Source: an uncultured Pseudomonadota bacterium (GTDB lineage Bacteria > Pseudomonadota > Gammaproteobacteria > Steroidobacterales > Steroidobacteraceae). Taken from it: a stretch of 64,000 nucleotides of DNA. Shown here piece after piece: positions 43,490-53,317 of the stretch. Under the pieces are notes generated by a model. The model searched no databases. It was not told where the DNA came from and was given only the letters and a program-made list of their open reading frames with translations. The position numbers and the translations under genes were made by a program. Location of the stretch: assembly GCA_903828595.1 (NCBI GenBank), contig CAIKMS010000016.1:248001-312000 (forward strand), in the 5' to 3' direction. Every line of letters begins with the position of its first letter. Position 1 is the first letter of the stretch.

Positions 43490-44518
43490 ATGAAATTTTC
43501 AAGCTTGCGATTAATGGTTTGTACGTTGGGGCTGATTGGCTTGGCAGGATGTACCTTATCGGCGCGCTCACAACCCACGATCAGCCCTGATAGCGCAGCC
43601 ACGGCGCTGTTCAGCCTTTCAGAGGGTTCTAAAGGAAAGCCGTTGGTGTTCATCGCTTACGGCGACATGCGCTTCACGGACCCGGCGGAGCACAGCGCCA
43701 GTTGGGTTGAACCACGGCGCGCCCTGGTTGCACGAGTCGCCGCGGAACGTCCTACCGCTGTATTTTTGAATGGCGATGTGCCCTGGCACGGGGGGGTGGT
43801 CAATGATTACCGTGTCTACGAACAAGAGACCCAAGCCTGGCGCGAGGCAAAGATTCGGGTTTTCCCCGCACTGGGCAATCACGAGTTCTCACAATGCGCG
43901 GAGGCTGAGTGCTTGCAGAACTGGTGGCATGCGTTTCCCGAGTTGACTGGGCATCGCTGGTACTCCGTGGCGCTGGGCTCACAGGTATTGGCGCTCATGG
44001 TTGACAGCGACGCCTCTTTTTTGCCCGGCAGTGAACAAAGACAGTGGGTGGAGCAAACACTGCAGCACTTGGATGCGGGCGTACGTTTCGTACTGATCTC
44101 ATTGCATCATCCGCCGGCGGCTGACCCGCAAGGCGGATCGCTGGCGTCACACAATGCGCGGCCCAACGAAGAGGCACTGGCCAGTTATCTAGGGCAAATC
44201 GCGCCAGGTCTGTCGGCCAAGATAGTCGTGAGCGCCGGCCACGTTCATAACTATGAGCGCAACGAGCAAGACGGCATTGTTTACTTGGTGTCCGGTGGCG
44301 GTGGTGCTTCGCCGTATCCGGTGGATCGCAGTCCGAAGGATCTTTATCAGGGTAAGGAATTTCCGAATTTTCATTACCTGCGCTTTGAGTTGGTGGGTTC
44401 AGTACTCAAGGCACAGATGATCCGATTGCGGGACCCGCAGGCTGATGCGGCGCAGGCGCAGTGGGATGTCAAAGATCAGTTCGAGGTTGTTGCGAAGCTG
44501 GCTCACGCAAAGCGCTAG
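43490..44518 (+). CDS. metallophosphoesterase lipoprotein
   Basis: Exported calcineurin-like phosphoesterase. The N-terminus MKFSSLRLMVCTLGLIGLAGC is a lipoprotein signal with lipobox LAGC, so it is anchored to a membrane outside the cytoplasm. Catalytic blocks: IAYGDMRFTDPAEH (first Asp; the usual D-x-H is changed to D-x-R), FLNGDVPWHGG, PALGNHEFSQC, ISLHHPPA and VSAGHVHNYER. This resembles purple-acid-phosphatase-like enzymes. AGAGGG precedes ATG 43490. Substrate unknown; cAMP or phosphate esters are both possible. Confidence 0.86.
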   Translation: MKFSSLRLMVCTLGLIGLAGCTLSARSQPTISPDSAATALFSLSEGSKGKPLVFIAYGDMRFTDPAEHSASWVEPRRALVARVAAERPTAVFLNGDVPWHGGVVNDYRVYEQETQAWREAKIRVFPALGNHEFSQCAEAECLQNWWHAFPELTGHRWYSVALGSQVLALMVDSDASFLPGSEQRQWVEQTLQHLDAGVRFVLISLHHPPAADPQGGSLASHNARPNEEALASYLGQIAPGLSAKIVVSAGHVHNYERNEQDGIVYLVSGGGGASPYPVDRSPKDLYQGKEFPNFHYLRFELVGSVLKAQMIRLRDPQADAAQAQWDVKDQFEVVAKLAHAKR

Positions 44519-44593
44519 TCCGCTTACATTAGAGATTGATTCGGCGTGAGGCGAATTGCTGTCTTTGCGCTAAAAGCAAAGTCGTAGCCTTAT

Positions 44594-44626
44594 AAAAAGG
44601 TGCTGGCGCCTGATGGCGCCAGCACC
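44594..44626 (-). terminator. terminator of metK-ahcY
   Basis: A 12-base perfect stem (GGTGCTGGCGCC / GGCGCCAGCACC) with loop ATCA is followed on the minus strand by TTTTTA. It starts 11 bases past the ahcY stop. Confidence 0.95.
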
Positions 44627-44636
44627 CTAAGGTACC

Positions 44637-46049
44637 TTAGTAGCGGTACGTGTCGGGCTTGAACGGGCCCTGCTTCGATACACGGATGTAGCTGGCCTGC
44701 TCATCGGTGAGCTCGGTCAGTTTTACACCAATCTTCTCCAAGTGCAGACGTGCTACATGCTCGTCTAAGTGCTTAGGCAGCACGTACACTTTGTTCTCGT
44801 AGTTGGCACGCTTAGTCCACAGTTCAATCTGTGCCAGCGTCTGGTTGGCAAACGAGCTGGACATCACAAAGCTGGGGTGTCCGGTGGCGCAACCTAAGTT
44901 GACCAAACGACCCTCGGCCAAAATGATGATTCGCTTGCCGTCTGGGAAGATCACGTGATCGACCTGAGGCTTGATGTTCTCCCAGGTGTACTGACGCAGG
45001 CTGGCAATATCGATTTCGCTGTCGAAGTGGCCAATGTTGCACACAATAGCGTTGTGCTTCATGGCTGCCATGTGGTCGTGGTTGATCACGCGCAGGTTGC
45101 CCGTTGCTGTCACGAAAATATCCGCATGAGCCACGGCTGTTTCCATGGTAACTACTCGGAACCCGTCCATCGCCGCCTGTAGTGCGCAGATAGGGTCGAT
45201 TTCCGTGACCCAAACCTGAGCCGATAGTGCGGCCAGCGCCTTAGCGCTGCCCTTGCCTACATCGCCGTAACCGGCAACTACAGCTACCTTGCCCGCGATC
45301 ATCACGTCGGTGGCACGCTTGATTGAATCCACCAATGACTCACGACAGCCGTAGAGGTTGTCGAACTTAGACTTGGTCACGGAGTCATTAACGTTGATCG
45401 CCGGGAACAACAGACTGCCTTCTTTCGCCATCTGGTAAAGACGGTGCACGCCGGTGGTGGTCTCCTCGGTCACACCCAACACGCTCTTGGCGAGTGAGGC
45501 GTAGAAACCTGGACGCGTGCGCAGACGCTGTTTGATGGAGGCGTATAGGGCCTCTTCTTCTTCGTTGGTCGGATTGTCCAACACCGATGCATCGGACTCA
45601 GCGCGCAAACCTAAGTGAACGAGCAACGTGGCGTCGCCACCGTCGTCCAGGATCATGTTGGCGATGCTGCCATCGGCCCACTCAAAGATCCGGTGCGTGA
45701 ATTCCCAATAATCGCTCAGGCTCTCACCTTTGTAAGCGAACACGGCAGTTCCTGCGTCAACAATGGCAGCGGCGGCGTGATCTTGGGTGGAGTAGATGTT
45801 GCACGAAGCCCATCGTACATCGGCGCCGAGCGCTTTTAACGTCTCGATCAGCACCGCGGTCTGGATGGTCATGTGCAGGGAGCCGGCAATCCTCGCGCCC
45901 TTTAACGGCTGCTGTCCTGCATATTCTTCACGCAGAGCCATCAGTCCGGGCATTTCAACTTCGGCAATAGCGATTTCCTTGCGTCCGAAACTGGCCAAAG
46001 CCATATCGGCAACGTGGAAGTCCTTAGTCGTCTTCAGTACAGCGCTCAT
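44637..46049 (-). CDS. ahcY: adenosylhomocysteinase
   Basis: Splits S-adenosylhomocysteine to adenosine and homocysteine, relieving inhibition of methyltransferases. The 470-residue length is that of the long proteobacterial type with the extra insert. Motifs: [21 protein letters not shown] (start [11 protein letters not shown]), [23 protein letters not shown] (core [10 protein letters not shown]), the NAD site [24 protein letters not shown] and the C-terminal KPDTYRY. ATG 46049 has GAGAGG nine bases upstream. An SAH riboswitch lies in its leader, so expression should rise with substrate. Confidence 0.98.
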   Translation of the reverse strand: MSAVLKTTKDFHVADMALASFGRKEIAIAEVEMPGLMALREEYAGQQPLKGARIAGSLHMTIQTAVLIETLKALGADVRWASCNIYSTQDHAAAAIVDAGTAVFAYKGESLSDYWEFTHRIFEWADGSIANMILDDGGDATLLVHLGLRAESDASVLDNPTNEEEEALYASIKQRLRTRPGFYASLAKSVLGVTEETTTGVHRLYQMAKEGSLLFPAINVNDSVTKSKFDNLYGCRESLVDSIKRATDVMIAGKVAVVAGYGDVGKGSAKALAALSAQVWVTEIDPICALQAAMDGFRVVTMETAVAHADIFVTATGNLRVINHDHMAAMKHNAIVCNIGHFDSEIDIASLRQYTWENIKPQVDHVIFPDGKRIIILAEGRLVNLGCATGHPSFVMSSSFANQTLAQIELWTKRANYENKVYVLPKHLDEHVARLHLEKIGVKLTELTDEQASYIRVSKQGPFKPDTYRY

Positions 46050-46074
46050 TCTCTATCCTCTCTGGATTTAAGAA

Positions 46075-46159
46075 TGGGCGCCGTTGATGGGTGACCAGTT
46101 CCTGAGCCTGACGACGCGGGTCTTAAAACCCGTCGTCGCTGCAACGCCCCTCAGGTACC
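46075..46159 (-). promoter_or_regulatory. S-adenosylhomocysteine (SAH) riboswitch
   Basis: On the minus strand the 130-base gap between metK and ahcY contains CCTGAGGGGCGTTGCAGC, a hairpin (CGACGACGGG...CCCGCGTCGTC), CAGGCTCAGG and then AACGGCGCCC. CCTGAG/CTCAGG close the P1 stem, and GGGGCGTT can pair with AACGGCGCCC as the pseudoknot. These are the conserved blocks of the SAH (ahcY) riboswitch. It sits 26 bases upstream of the ahcY start codon and is not followed by an obvious terminator, so control may be on translation or RNA stability. Confidence 0.9.
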
Positions 46160-46177
46160 GGAGATTGGGTTATCTCA

Positions 46178-47338
46178 TTAGCGGGCGTCTGCCTTCAGTG
46201 CCTTCGCACGATCCGTACGCTCCCAGCGGAACTCCGGCTCGGTACGGCCAAAGTGGCCGTAGGCGGCGGTAGCTTCATAGATCGGGCGGGCCAGATCCAG
46301 CATCTGTCGTAGGCCATACGGCGTGAGATCGAAATGCTTGCGAACCAACTGAGTTAAACGCTCACGCGGCAACTTGCTGGTACCAAAGGTCTCCACCGTG
46401 ACAGAGGTAGGCTCGGCCACGCCGATGGCATAGGAAATCTGCACCTCACAGCGGTCGGCAAGACCCGCAGCCACAATGTTTTTAGCGACATAACGGGCGG
46501 CATAGGCGGCTGAGCGATCCACTTTGGAAGGATCTTTGCCGGAGAACGCGCCACCACCGTGGCGAGCAAAGCCACCGTAGGTGTCAACAATGATCTTGCG
46601 ACCGGTCAAGCCGCAATCTCCGACCGGACCACCGATCACAAAGTTGCCGGTCGGGTTAATGTGGTACTTGGTTTTCTTGTGCAGCCACTCTTTAGGCAGC
46701 GTGGGAAGAATGATCTCTTCCATGACCGCTTCGCGCAGTTTTCGGATACCGATATCCGGTGAGTGTTGGGTTGACAGCACCACCGCATCAATAGCCACAG
46801 GCTTATCATCTTCGTAGCGCAGCGTGATCTGGCTCTTGGCGTCAGGCCGCAACCAGGCAAGCTTGCCTGAGCGACGTACATCCGCCTGGCGCTTCACGAG
46901 GCGGTGGGCGTAGGTGATCGGGGCAGGCATCAAGACGTCGGTCTCATTCGTGGCATAGCCAAACATCAGGCCCTGGTCACCAGCGCCCTGCTTGCGAGGA
47001 TCGGTGCGATCCACACCCTGAGCAATATCGGCGGACTGCTTGCCAATGATGTTGATAACCGCGCAGCTGGCGCCGTCAAAACCCATGTCTGAGGAGTCGT
47101 AGCCGATTTTAAGTACAGTACGGCGCACCAGGGCCTCGAGATCAACCCAGGCGCTGGTGGTGATTTCACCGGCGATGATGGCGCAGCCGGTCTTAATAAG
47201 CGTTTCACACGCCACGCGCGCGTTTTTGTCCTGCATCAGGATCGCGTCGAGGACGGCGTCAGAAATCTGGTCGGCGACCTTGTCTGGGTGGCCTTCGGAA
47301 ACGGATTCAGACGTAAAAAGGTAGGAGCCGCTGCTCAT
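46178..47338 (-). CDS. metK: S-adenosylmethionine synthetase
   Basis: Makes S-adenosylmethionine from methionine and ATP. The 386 residues include [21 protein letters not shown] (core [14 protein letters not shown]), the [12 protein letters not shown] loop, [13 protein letters not shown]-type segment ([21 protein letters not shown]) and [24 protein letters not shown] precedes ATG 47338. The gene is followed by the SAH riboswitch and ahcY, so the methyl cycle is grouped. A leader of about 130 bases precedes it, with hairpins but no recognised riboswitch class. Confidence 0.98.
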   Translation of the reverse strand: MSSGSYLFTSESVSEGHPDKVADQISDAVLDAILMQDKNARVACETLIKTGCAIIAGEITTSAWVDLEALVRRTVLKIGYDSSDMGFDGASCAVINIIGKQSADIAQGVDRTDPRKQGAGDQGLMFGYATNETDVLMPAPITYAHRLVKRQADVRRSGKLAWLRPDAKSQITLRYEDDKPVAIDAVVLSTQHSPDIGIRKLREAVMEEIILPTLPKEWLHKKTKYHINPTGNFVIGGPVGDCGLTGRKIIVDTYGGFARHGGGAFSGKDPSKVDRSAAYAARYVAKNIVAAGLADRCEVQISYAIGVAEPTSVTVETFGTSKLPRERLTQLVRKHFDLTPYGLRQMLDLARPIYEATAAYGHFGRTEPEFRWERTDRAKALKADAR

Positions 47339-47610
47339 CGTTGCTATATCCCTGCCAGTTATTCAGGAAGTTAAGGGTTGTCTAGCGCGAGGGTCTTGCA
47401 CCGAGCCAGTCCCCGAGCCCCTTGTGAGGGAAGCCAAGTCAGGGGCCAACACCGGCGCTCGACAAACACCGCGAGGGTTGAACTATACCCGACTTTGACA
47501 GTTCTGCCTGCTAGGAGATTGCTCCGCGGGTACCCTACTGCGACAATGGCATCAGAACTTTTCGGTTTCTTTCACTTTCATTTTGGTCTAACCCAGACTT
47601 AAGGGGATTC

Positions 47611-49608
47611 ATGCCTAATCGACGGCAGCTCGCGAACGCGATTCGCGCGCTTAGTATGGATGCGGTGCAGGCCGCGAATTCGGGTCATCCCGGTATGCCC
47701 ATGGGCATGGCTGATATGGCCGAGGTCCTGTGGAATGACTTTCTGCGTCACAGTCCCAGCAACCCTACTTGGGTCGATCGTGATCGCTTCGTGCTATCCA
47801 ATGGGCACGGCTCCATGCTGTTGTACGCGTTGCTGCACCTGACCGGCTACCCGTTAAGCCTCGAGGATATAAAGCAGTTTCGACAAATGGGCTCACATAC
47901 CGCCGGGCATCCCGAGCGTGATGGCCGTTTAGGAATTGAAACCACGACCGGACCGCTGGGCCAAGGTTTGGCCAATGCGGTGGGTTTTGCGCTGGCCGAG
48001 CGCCATTTGGCTGCGCAATTTAATCGCCCCGGCTTTGAGATCATTAACCATCACACGTACGTGTTTTTAGGTGATGGCTGCCTGATGGAAGGCGTTTCGC
48101 ATGAAGCGTGCTCGCTTGCCGGGACGTTAGGTCTGGGCAAGCTCATTGCCTTATATGACGACAACGGAATTTCCATCGACGGCAAAGTTGAGGGCTGGTT
48201 TACCGATGACACCCCGAAGCGATTCGAGGCCTACGGTTGGCAAGTTATTCGTGGTGTGGATGGTCACGATGCTGAGGCTATTCGGCGGGCCATCGCCAAA
48301 GCGCGCCGCGAAACGGATCGACCCACCTTGATTTGCTGCAAAACAGTGATCGGTTTCGGGTCGCCTGCCAAAGCCGGCACTAAATCGGCACATGGCGAAG
48401 CGTTAGGGGCGGCCGAAATTGCTGCGACCCGCGCGGCGATTGACTGGCCTTGGGGTCCTTTTGAAATTCCTGAGGATATACGTCAGGGCTGGGACGCACG
48501 GGCGGCCGGTAAGCGGCTCGAGTCGAAGTGGAAAAAGCTCTATAAGGCCTACAGCGCGAGTTTCCCGGAGTTGGCTCAGGAATTTGAGCGACGCCAATCA
48601 GGCGCATTACCGGGCGACTTTGCCGCGACAGCGCATCAGGCGCTAGCGGCTGTTCAGGCGGCAGGGCCCAGCGTGGCCACCCGCGCCTCATCGCAGGCAG
48701 CACTGAACGTTTTTGCACCGGGCTTGCCGGAGTTGATCGGCGGTTCCGCGGATCTCACCGGGTCTAACAACACCTGGCACAGTGCCTGCCAGGTGCTGAC
48801 TTCTGCGCAGCCACAAGGCAACTACCTGCACTACGGCGTACGAGAGTTCGGCATGGCCGCCATCATGAATGGCCTGGGGCTGCACGGCGGCCTGCGCGCC
48901 TACGGCGGCACGTTTTTGGTGTTCTCGGATTACGCGCGTAACGCGATTCGAATGTCCGCACTGATGAAGTTAGGCGTCATTTATGTGTTAACGCACGATT
49001 CGATCGGTGTTGGCGAGGACGGTCCTACCCATCAGCCTATTGAGCATATCGCCAGTCTGCGTTTGATCCCGAACGTAACAGTGTGGCGGCCGTGCGATGC
49101 GGTGGAAGCGCATGCGGCTTGGATCGATGCCATCAAGCGTACCGACGGACCGACCTGTATGGCACTGACTCGTCAGGCGTTGCCGCATCAGGCACGTGAC
49201 GCCAGCGCCCTGGCTGGGATTGCTCGCGGTGGTTACGTGCTGGCCGATTCTCAAGGTGCACCGGAGTTGATACTGATAGCTACCGGGTCGGAAGTTGCCT
49301 TAGCCATGGCTGCCCGCGAGCAATTGACTCAGCGTGGGCGTCGCGTGCGCGTCGTTTCAATGCCCGCAACCCGAGTATTTGATCAGCAAGAAAAGTCGTG
49401 GCGTGATCAGGTCCTTCCGGCAGGGATTCCCCGTATTGCCATTGAGGCGGGAGTGACTGAGGGTTGGTGGCGCTACGTGGGTACTGACGGGCGCGTCTTG
49501 GGCCTGGATACATTCGGTGCTTCAGCGCCGGCGAAGCAGTTATTTGAGCACTTTGGCTTTACGCCAGAGCATGTAGTGGAGTTGGCAGGTGAGTTAATCG
49601 GCGCGTAA
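47611..49608 (+). CDS. tkt: transketolase
   Basis: Thiamine-diphosphate enzyme of the pentose phosphate pathway. 665 residues: [21 protein letters not shown] at the N-terminus (core [15 protein letters not shown]), the ThDP/metal motif [23 protein letters not shown], the pyrimidine domain ([52 protein letters not shown]) and the C-terminal domain. AAGGGG lies before ATG 47611. It opens a plus-strand run of tkt, gapA, pgk and pyk. TTGACA at 47495-47500 is a possible -35 box, but the matching -10 is weak. Confidence 0.98.
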   Translation: MPNRRQLANAIRALSMDAVQAANSGHPGMPMGMADMAEVLWNDFLRHSPSNPTWVDRDRFVLSNGHGSMLLYALLHLTGYPLSLEDIKQFRQMGSHTAGHPERDGRLGIETTTGPLGQGLANAVGFALAERHLAAQFNRPGFEIINHHTYVFLGDGCLMEGVSHEACSLAGTLGLGKLIALYDDNGISIDGKVEGWFTDDTPKRFEAYGWQVIRGVDGHDAEAIRRAIAKARRETDRPTLICCKTVIGFGSPAKAGTKSAHGEALGAAEIAATRAAIDWPWGPFEIPEDIRQGWDARAAGKRLESKWKKLYKAYSASFPELAQEFERRQSGALPGDFAATAHQALAAVQAAGPSVATRASSQAALNVFAPGLPELIGGSADLTGSNNTWHSACQVLTSAQPQGNYLHYGVREFGMAAIMNGLGLHGGLRAYGGTFLVFSDYARNAIRMSALMKLGVIYVLTHDSIGVGEDGPTHQPIEHIASLRLIPNVTVWRPCDAVEAHAAWIDAIKRTDGPTCMALTRQALPHQARDASALAGIARGGYVLADSQGAPELILIATGSEVALAMAAREQLTQRGRRVRVVSMPATRVFDQQEKSWRDQVLPAGIPRIAIEAGVTEGWWRYVGTDGRVLGLDTFGASAPAKQLFEHFGFTPEHVVELAGELIGA

Positions 49609-49656
49609 AGCAGCAGATGAACTCCGGTCGGTAAGCCGTTTTTAGCGAGGTGTTTC

Positions 49657-50670
49657 ATGTCAATTAAAGTTGGAATTAATGGTTATGGTCGTATTGGTCG
49701 CAACGTGCTGCGGGCGCTTTATGAAGGCAAGCGTCAGGGCGAGATCAGTATCGTGGCAATTAATGACCTCGGTGATGCACAAACCAACGCCCATCTGACC
49801 CGCTTTGATACCGCCCACGGTCGATTCCCCGGCGAAGTCCATGTGGATGGAGATTCGATGGTGGTCGATGGCGATCGCATTCGTGTCCTGGCCGAACGTG
49901 ATCCTTCCAAGCTGCCCTGGGGCGACTTGGGTGTCGATGTGGTGCTGGAGTGCACCGGCTTGTTTGCGACTAAGGAAAAAGCCCACAAGCACATTGAAGG
50001 CGGCGCTAAGAAGGTGCTTATTTCAGCGCCGGCTGAAGGTGCTGTTGACGCAACTGTGGTCTATGGCGTTAACCACTCCGTGCTGCGTTCGGATATGACC
50101 GTTGTTTCCAACGCTTCGTGCACAACCAACTGCTTGGCTCCCCTGGTGCAGCCGTTGCATCAGGCGATCGGAGTGGTCTCTGGCATCATGACCACGATTC
50201 ACTCGTATACCAATGATCAGGTATTAACTGACGTATTCCACAAGGACCTGCGTCGTGCGCGCTCGGCGACGATGTCGATGATTCCGACCAAAACCGGTGC
50301 CGCTGCCGCCGTGGGCTTAGTTCTGCCTGAATTGAAGGGCAAGCTGGATGGATTCGCTGTGCGCGTGCCGACCATCAATGTGTCGATGGTTGACCTGACG
50401 TTTGTAGCCTCTCGCGCGACGACCGCTGAGGAAATTCACGGAATTCTAAAAGCGGCTTCAAACGGTGCTTTAAAGGGCGTTCTTGCCTATAGCGATGGGC
50501 CGTTAGTGTCTATTGATTTCAATCACAATCCAGCGTCATCAACCTATGATGAAACGCTAACCAAAGTGATTGGTGGAACCTTGGTTAAGGTGTGTTCGTG
50601 GTACGACAACGAGTGGGGTTTCTCCAATCGTATGCTGGACACGACGATTGCCTGGTCGAAGGCAAAATAA
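49657..50670 (+). CDS. gapA: glyceraldehyde-3-phosphate dehydrogenase
   Basis: NAD-dependent glycolytic enzyme. 337 residues, starting [19 protein letters not shown], with VAINDLGD at the cofactor site (an Asp there favours NAD), the catalytic Cys155 in [14 protein letters not shown], and the C-terminal [22 protein letters not shown] precedes ATG 49657. It follows tkt by 48 bases and pgk starts two bases after it, so they form one operon. Codon bias is strong, as expected for abundant enzymes. Confidence 0.98.
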   Translation: MSIKVGINGYGRIGRNVLRALYEGKRQGEISIVAINDLGDAQTNAHLTRFDTAHGRFPGEVHVDGDSMVVDGDRIRVLAERDPSKLPWGDLGVDVVLECTGLFATKEKAHKHIEGGAKKVLISAPAEGAVDATVVYGVNHSVLRSDMTVVSNASCTTNCLAPLVQPLHQAIGVVSGIMTTIHSYTNDQVLTDVFHKDLRRARSATMSMIPTKTGAAAAVGLVLPELKGKLDGFAVRVPTINVSMVDLTFVASRATTAEEIHGILKAASNGALKGVLAYSDGPLVSIDFNHNPASSTYDETLTKVIGGTLVKVCSWYDNEWGFSNRMLDTTIAWSKAK

Positions 50671-50672
50671 CC

Positions 50673-51863
50673 ATGGTCGCAACCGTCATTCGCATGCAGG
50701 ACTTAGACCTGCGCGGTAAGCGCGTTTTGATTCGTGAGGATTTAAACGTGCCCATGGCCGATGGCGTCATCACCAGTGATGCACGTATCCGCGCGGCGCT
50801 TCCGACTCTGCGATTGGCGCTGGAAGCCGGTGCGCGCGTGATGATTCTGTCGCATCTGGGGCGTCCTACCGAGGGCGCTCCAGACACGGCCAACTCGTTA
50901 GCACCTGTGGCCGTCCGTTTGTCAGAGCTTTTGGGTCGACGTGTTCCCTTGGTCACGACTTGGCTGGATGGCGTGGATGTGGCGCCCGGCGAGGCGGTGT
51001 TGTGTGAAAACGTGCGATTTAACATCGGCGAGAAAAAAGACGATGAAGGCCTCTCACGGAAACTCGCCGCGCTTTGCGATGTGTATGTGATGGATGCTTT
51101 TGGGACCTCACACCGCGCTGAAGCCAGTACGCATGGCGTGGCGCGCTTTGCGCCTGTGGCCTGTGCCGGACCTTTGCTCTCGCAGGAGTTGCTCGCGCTC
51201 GAAACGGCGTTGGAAAAGCCCGCTAGACCCTTGCTGGCCATTGTGGCGGGCTCAAAAGTTTCAACCAAGTTGACTGTGCTGGAGTCGTTGCTGGCTCGGG
51301 TCGATCGCCTGATTGTCGGCGGCGGCATCGCTAACACGTTTTTGCTGGCGAGCGGTTTCCCGATCGGCAAATCACTGGCAGAGCCGGACATGGTTGATAT
51401 CGCCAAGCGTCTTTTGGCTCAAGCCGCGCAAAAAGGCATCGAGATTCCGTTACCCACGGATGTCGTTGTTGCCAAGGAGTTTTCCGCAGTCGCTGAGGCT
51501 GACGTCAAATTGGTCTCGGATGTGCTTGAGGATGACTTGATCCTCGACGTGGGTCCCGACACCAGCGAGCGTTTTGCAAAACTGATTGAAACAGCGGGCA
51601 CGGTGGTCTGGAACGGACCGGTCGGTGTGTTTGAGTTTGATCAGTTTGGCGAGGGTACGCGTGCCTTGGCGCAGGCAGTTGCCCGATCCAAAGCCTTTTC
51701 GCTGGCTGGTGGTGGTGACACCTTGGCGGCGATTGAGAAGTATCAGGTTGAGGACGGTATCTCTTATATTTCCACGGGTGGTGGTGCTTTTCTGGAATTT
51801 GTCGAAGGAAAAGTGCTGCCGGCTGTGTCTATTCTTTCCGAGCGCGCCCGCGCTCAAGGATAA
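50673..51863 (+). CDS. pgk: phosphoglycerate kinase
   Basis: Produces ATP from 1,3-bisphosphoglycerate. ATG 50673, two bases after the gapA stop, gives 396 residues starting [27 protein letters not shown] (core [12 protein letters not shown]); the frame is open upstream into gapA, but that part does not fit the family. Conserved segments: [61 protein letters not shown] and [12 protein letters not shown]. The Shine-Dalgarno is poor, which suggests translational coupling to gapA. Confidence 0.98.
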   Translation: MVATVIRMQDLDLRGKRVLIREDLNVPMADGVITSDARIRAALPTLRLALEAGARVMILSHLGRPTEGAPDTANSLAPVAVRLSELLGRRVPLVTTWLDGVDVAPGEAVLCENVRFNIGEKKDDEGLSRKLAALCDVYVMDAFGTSHRAEASTHGVARFAPVACAGPLLSQELLALETALEKPARPLLAIVAGSKVSTKLTVLESLLARVDRLIVGGGIANTFLLASGFPIGKSLAEPDMVDIAKRLLAQAAQKGIEIPLPTDVVVAKEFSAVAEADVKLVSDVLEDDLILDVGPDTSERFAKLIETAGTVVWNGPVGVFEFDQFGEGTRALAQAVARSKAFSLAGGGDTLAAIEKYQVEDGISYISTGGGAFLEFVEGKVLPAVSILSERARAQG

Positions 51864-51866
51864 ATT

Positions 51867-53315
51867 ATGAATCATCAGCAGCGTGCCCCAAGGCGTACTA
51901 AGATCGTAACGACATTAGGGCCCGCGACCGATGACCCTAATGTTCTGGCTGACCTGGTTCGTGCTGGCGCTGATGTGGTGCGGGTCAATTTTTCGCACGG
52001 TAAGGCCAGCGACCATATTGAACGTATCAATCGCATCCGTGATGTCGCTGAGTCGGTGGGCCGGCACGTCGGAATTTTAGGCGACCTTTCTGGTCCTAAG
52101 ATTCGAATTGAGCGTTTTGCTAATGGCCCCGTCGAGCTGCGAGAGGGAGAGGCGTTCGCGCTGGATACCGCATTGGCTGTTGACGGTGGCGACATTCATT
52201 GTGTGGGTGTCGCGTACCAGCCGCTTCCCAAAGAGGTTGGTGAGGGCGATGTGCTCTTACTCAACGATGGATTAATCGTCTTGGAAGTCACTGGCGTGAG
52301 TGGGACGCGCGTGCATACCCGAGTGGTGTCGGGTGGTGAGTTATCCAACAACAAAGGTCTTAATCGCCGTGGTGGAGGTTTGTCGGCTGCCGCGCTGACC
52401 GAAAAAGATTATGCCGATATCGAATTGGCGGCCAAGATGCGCTTGGATTATCTGGCGGTATCCTTTCCCAAAAACGCAGAAGACATGAACGAAGCCCGTG
52501 AGCGTCTAGTGCGGGCGGGCGGCCACGGTAAGTTAGTGGCGAAAATTGAACGTGCTGAGGCCATACGCCACTTAGAAAGCATTACCGAGGCCTCCGATGC
52601 TGTCATGGTGGCCCGCGGTGACTTGGGCGTTGAGGTTGGCTACGCCGAGTTGACCGGCTTGCAAAAGCGCATTATTCGCATGGCGCAGAAGAAGTATCGG
52701 GTGGTCATCACGGCAACGCAGATGATGGAGTCAATGATTTCCAGTCCGGCGCCAACGCGGGCCGAGGTCTCTGACGTCGCCAATGCTGTGATGGACGGCA
52801 CTGATGCGGTGATGCTTTCCGCAGAAAGTGCAGTCGGTAAGTATCCGATTCGAGCCGTTGAAGCTATGGCCTCGGTAATTGAGGGTGCTGAGAAATACCA
52901 GGTTGAATACAATCGAACCCGTGAGCGTATTGACGGCACCTTCCACAGCACGGACCAAGCAATTGCGATGGCCGTGATGTACACGGCTAATCATGTGGAT
53001 GTAAAAGCAATTTTTGCGTTGACGGAGTCGGGCTCGACGACGTTGTGGATGTCGCGAGTGCGCTCAGATATTCCCATCTATGCGTTCACTCGCCACGAGA
53101 GTACGTGCAATCGCGTAACGCTCTATCGTGGTGTGTATCCCGTAGCGTTTGACGTTACTCACACCAATCCTGAGGATTTGTACCCTTCCATTATGGCTCA
53201 GGCTGTCGAGCTAGGCTTATGCAAGCAGGGTGACTCTATTATCGTGACTCAGGGTGAGTTATCGGGTGTCGCCGGAGGTACTAACGGCATGAAGATCTTG
53301 AAAGTGTCGGTCTAG
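51867..53315 (+). CDS. pyk: pyruvate kinase
   Basis: Transfers phosphate from phosphoenolpyruvate to ADP. 482 residues: RRTKIVTTLGPATDD, VRVNFSHGKASDH, the catalytic ARGDLGVEVGYAEL, TATQMMESMI and NAVMDGTDAVMLSAESAVGKYP (core MDGTDAVMLSAESAVGKYP), then the C-terminal regulatory domain (ALTESGSTTLWMSR). AAGGA lies seven bases before ATG 51867, just after the pgk stop. It closes the glycolytic part of the run; fructose-bisphosphate aldolase, which follows in related genomes, is absent here. Confidence 0.98.
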   Translation: MNHQQRAPRRTKIVTTLGPATDDPNVLADLVRAGADVVRVNFSHGKASDHIERINRIRDVAESVGRHVGILGDLSGPKIRIERFANGPVELREGEAFALDTALAVDGGDIHCVGVAYQPLPKEVGEGDVLLLNDGLIVLEVTGVSGTRVHTRVVSGGELSNNKGLNRRGGGLSAAALTEKDYADIELAAKMRLDYLAVSFPKNAEDMNEARERLVRAGGHGKLVAKIERAEAIRHLESITEASDAVMVARGDLGVEVGYAELTGLQKRIIRMAQKKYRVVITATQMMESMISSPAPTRAEVSDVANAVMDGTDAVMLSAESAVGKYPIRAVEAMASVIEGAEKYQVEYNRTRERIDGTFHSTDQAIAMAVMYTANHVDVKAIFALTESGSTTLWMSRVRSDIPIYAFTRHESTCNRVTLYRGVYPVAFDVTHTNPEDLYPSIMAQAVELGLCKQGDSIIVTQGELSGVAGGTNGMKILKVSV

Positions 53316-53317
53316 CG

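Noticed and set aside
47339-47480. SAM-I or SAM-II riboswitch before metK
   Set aside because: Conserved core sequences of those classes are not present on either strand.
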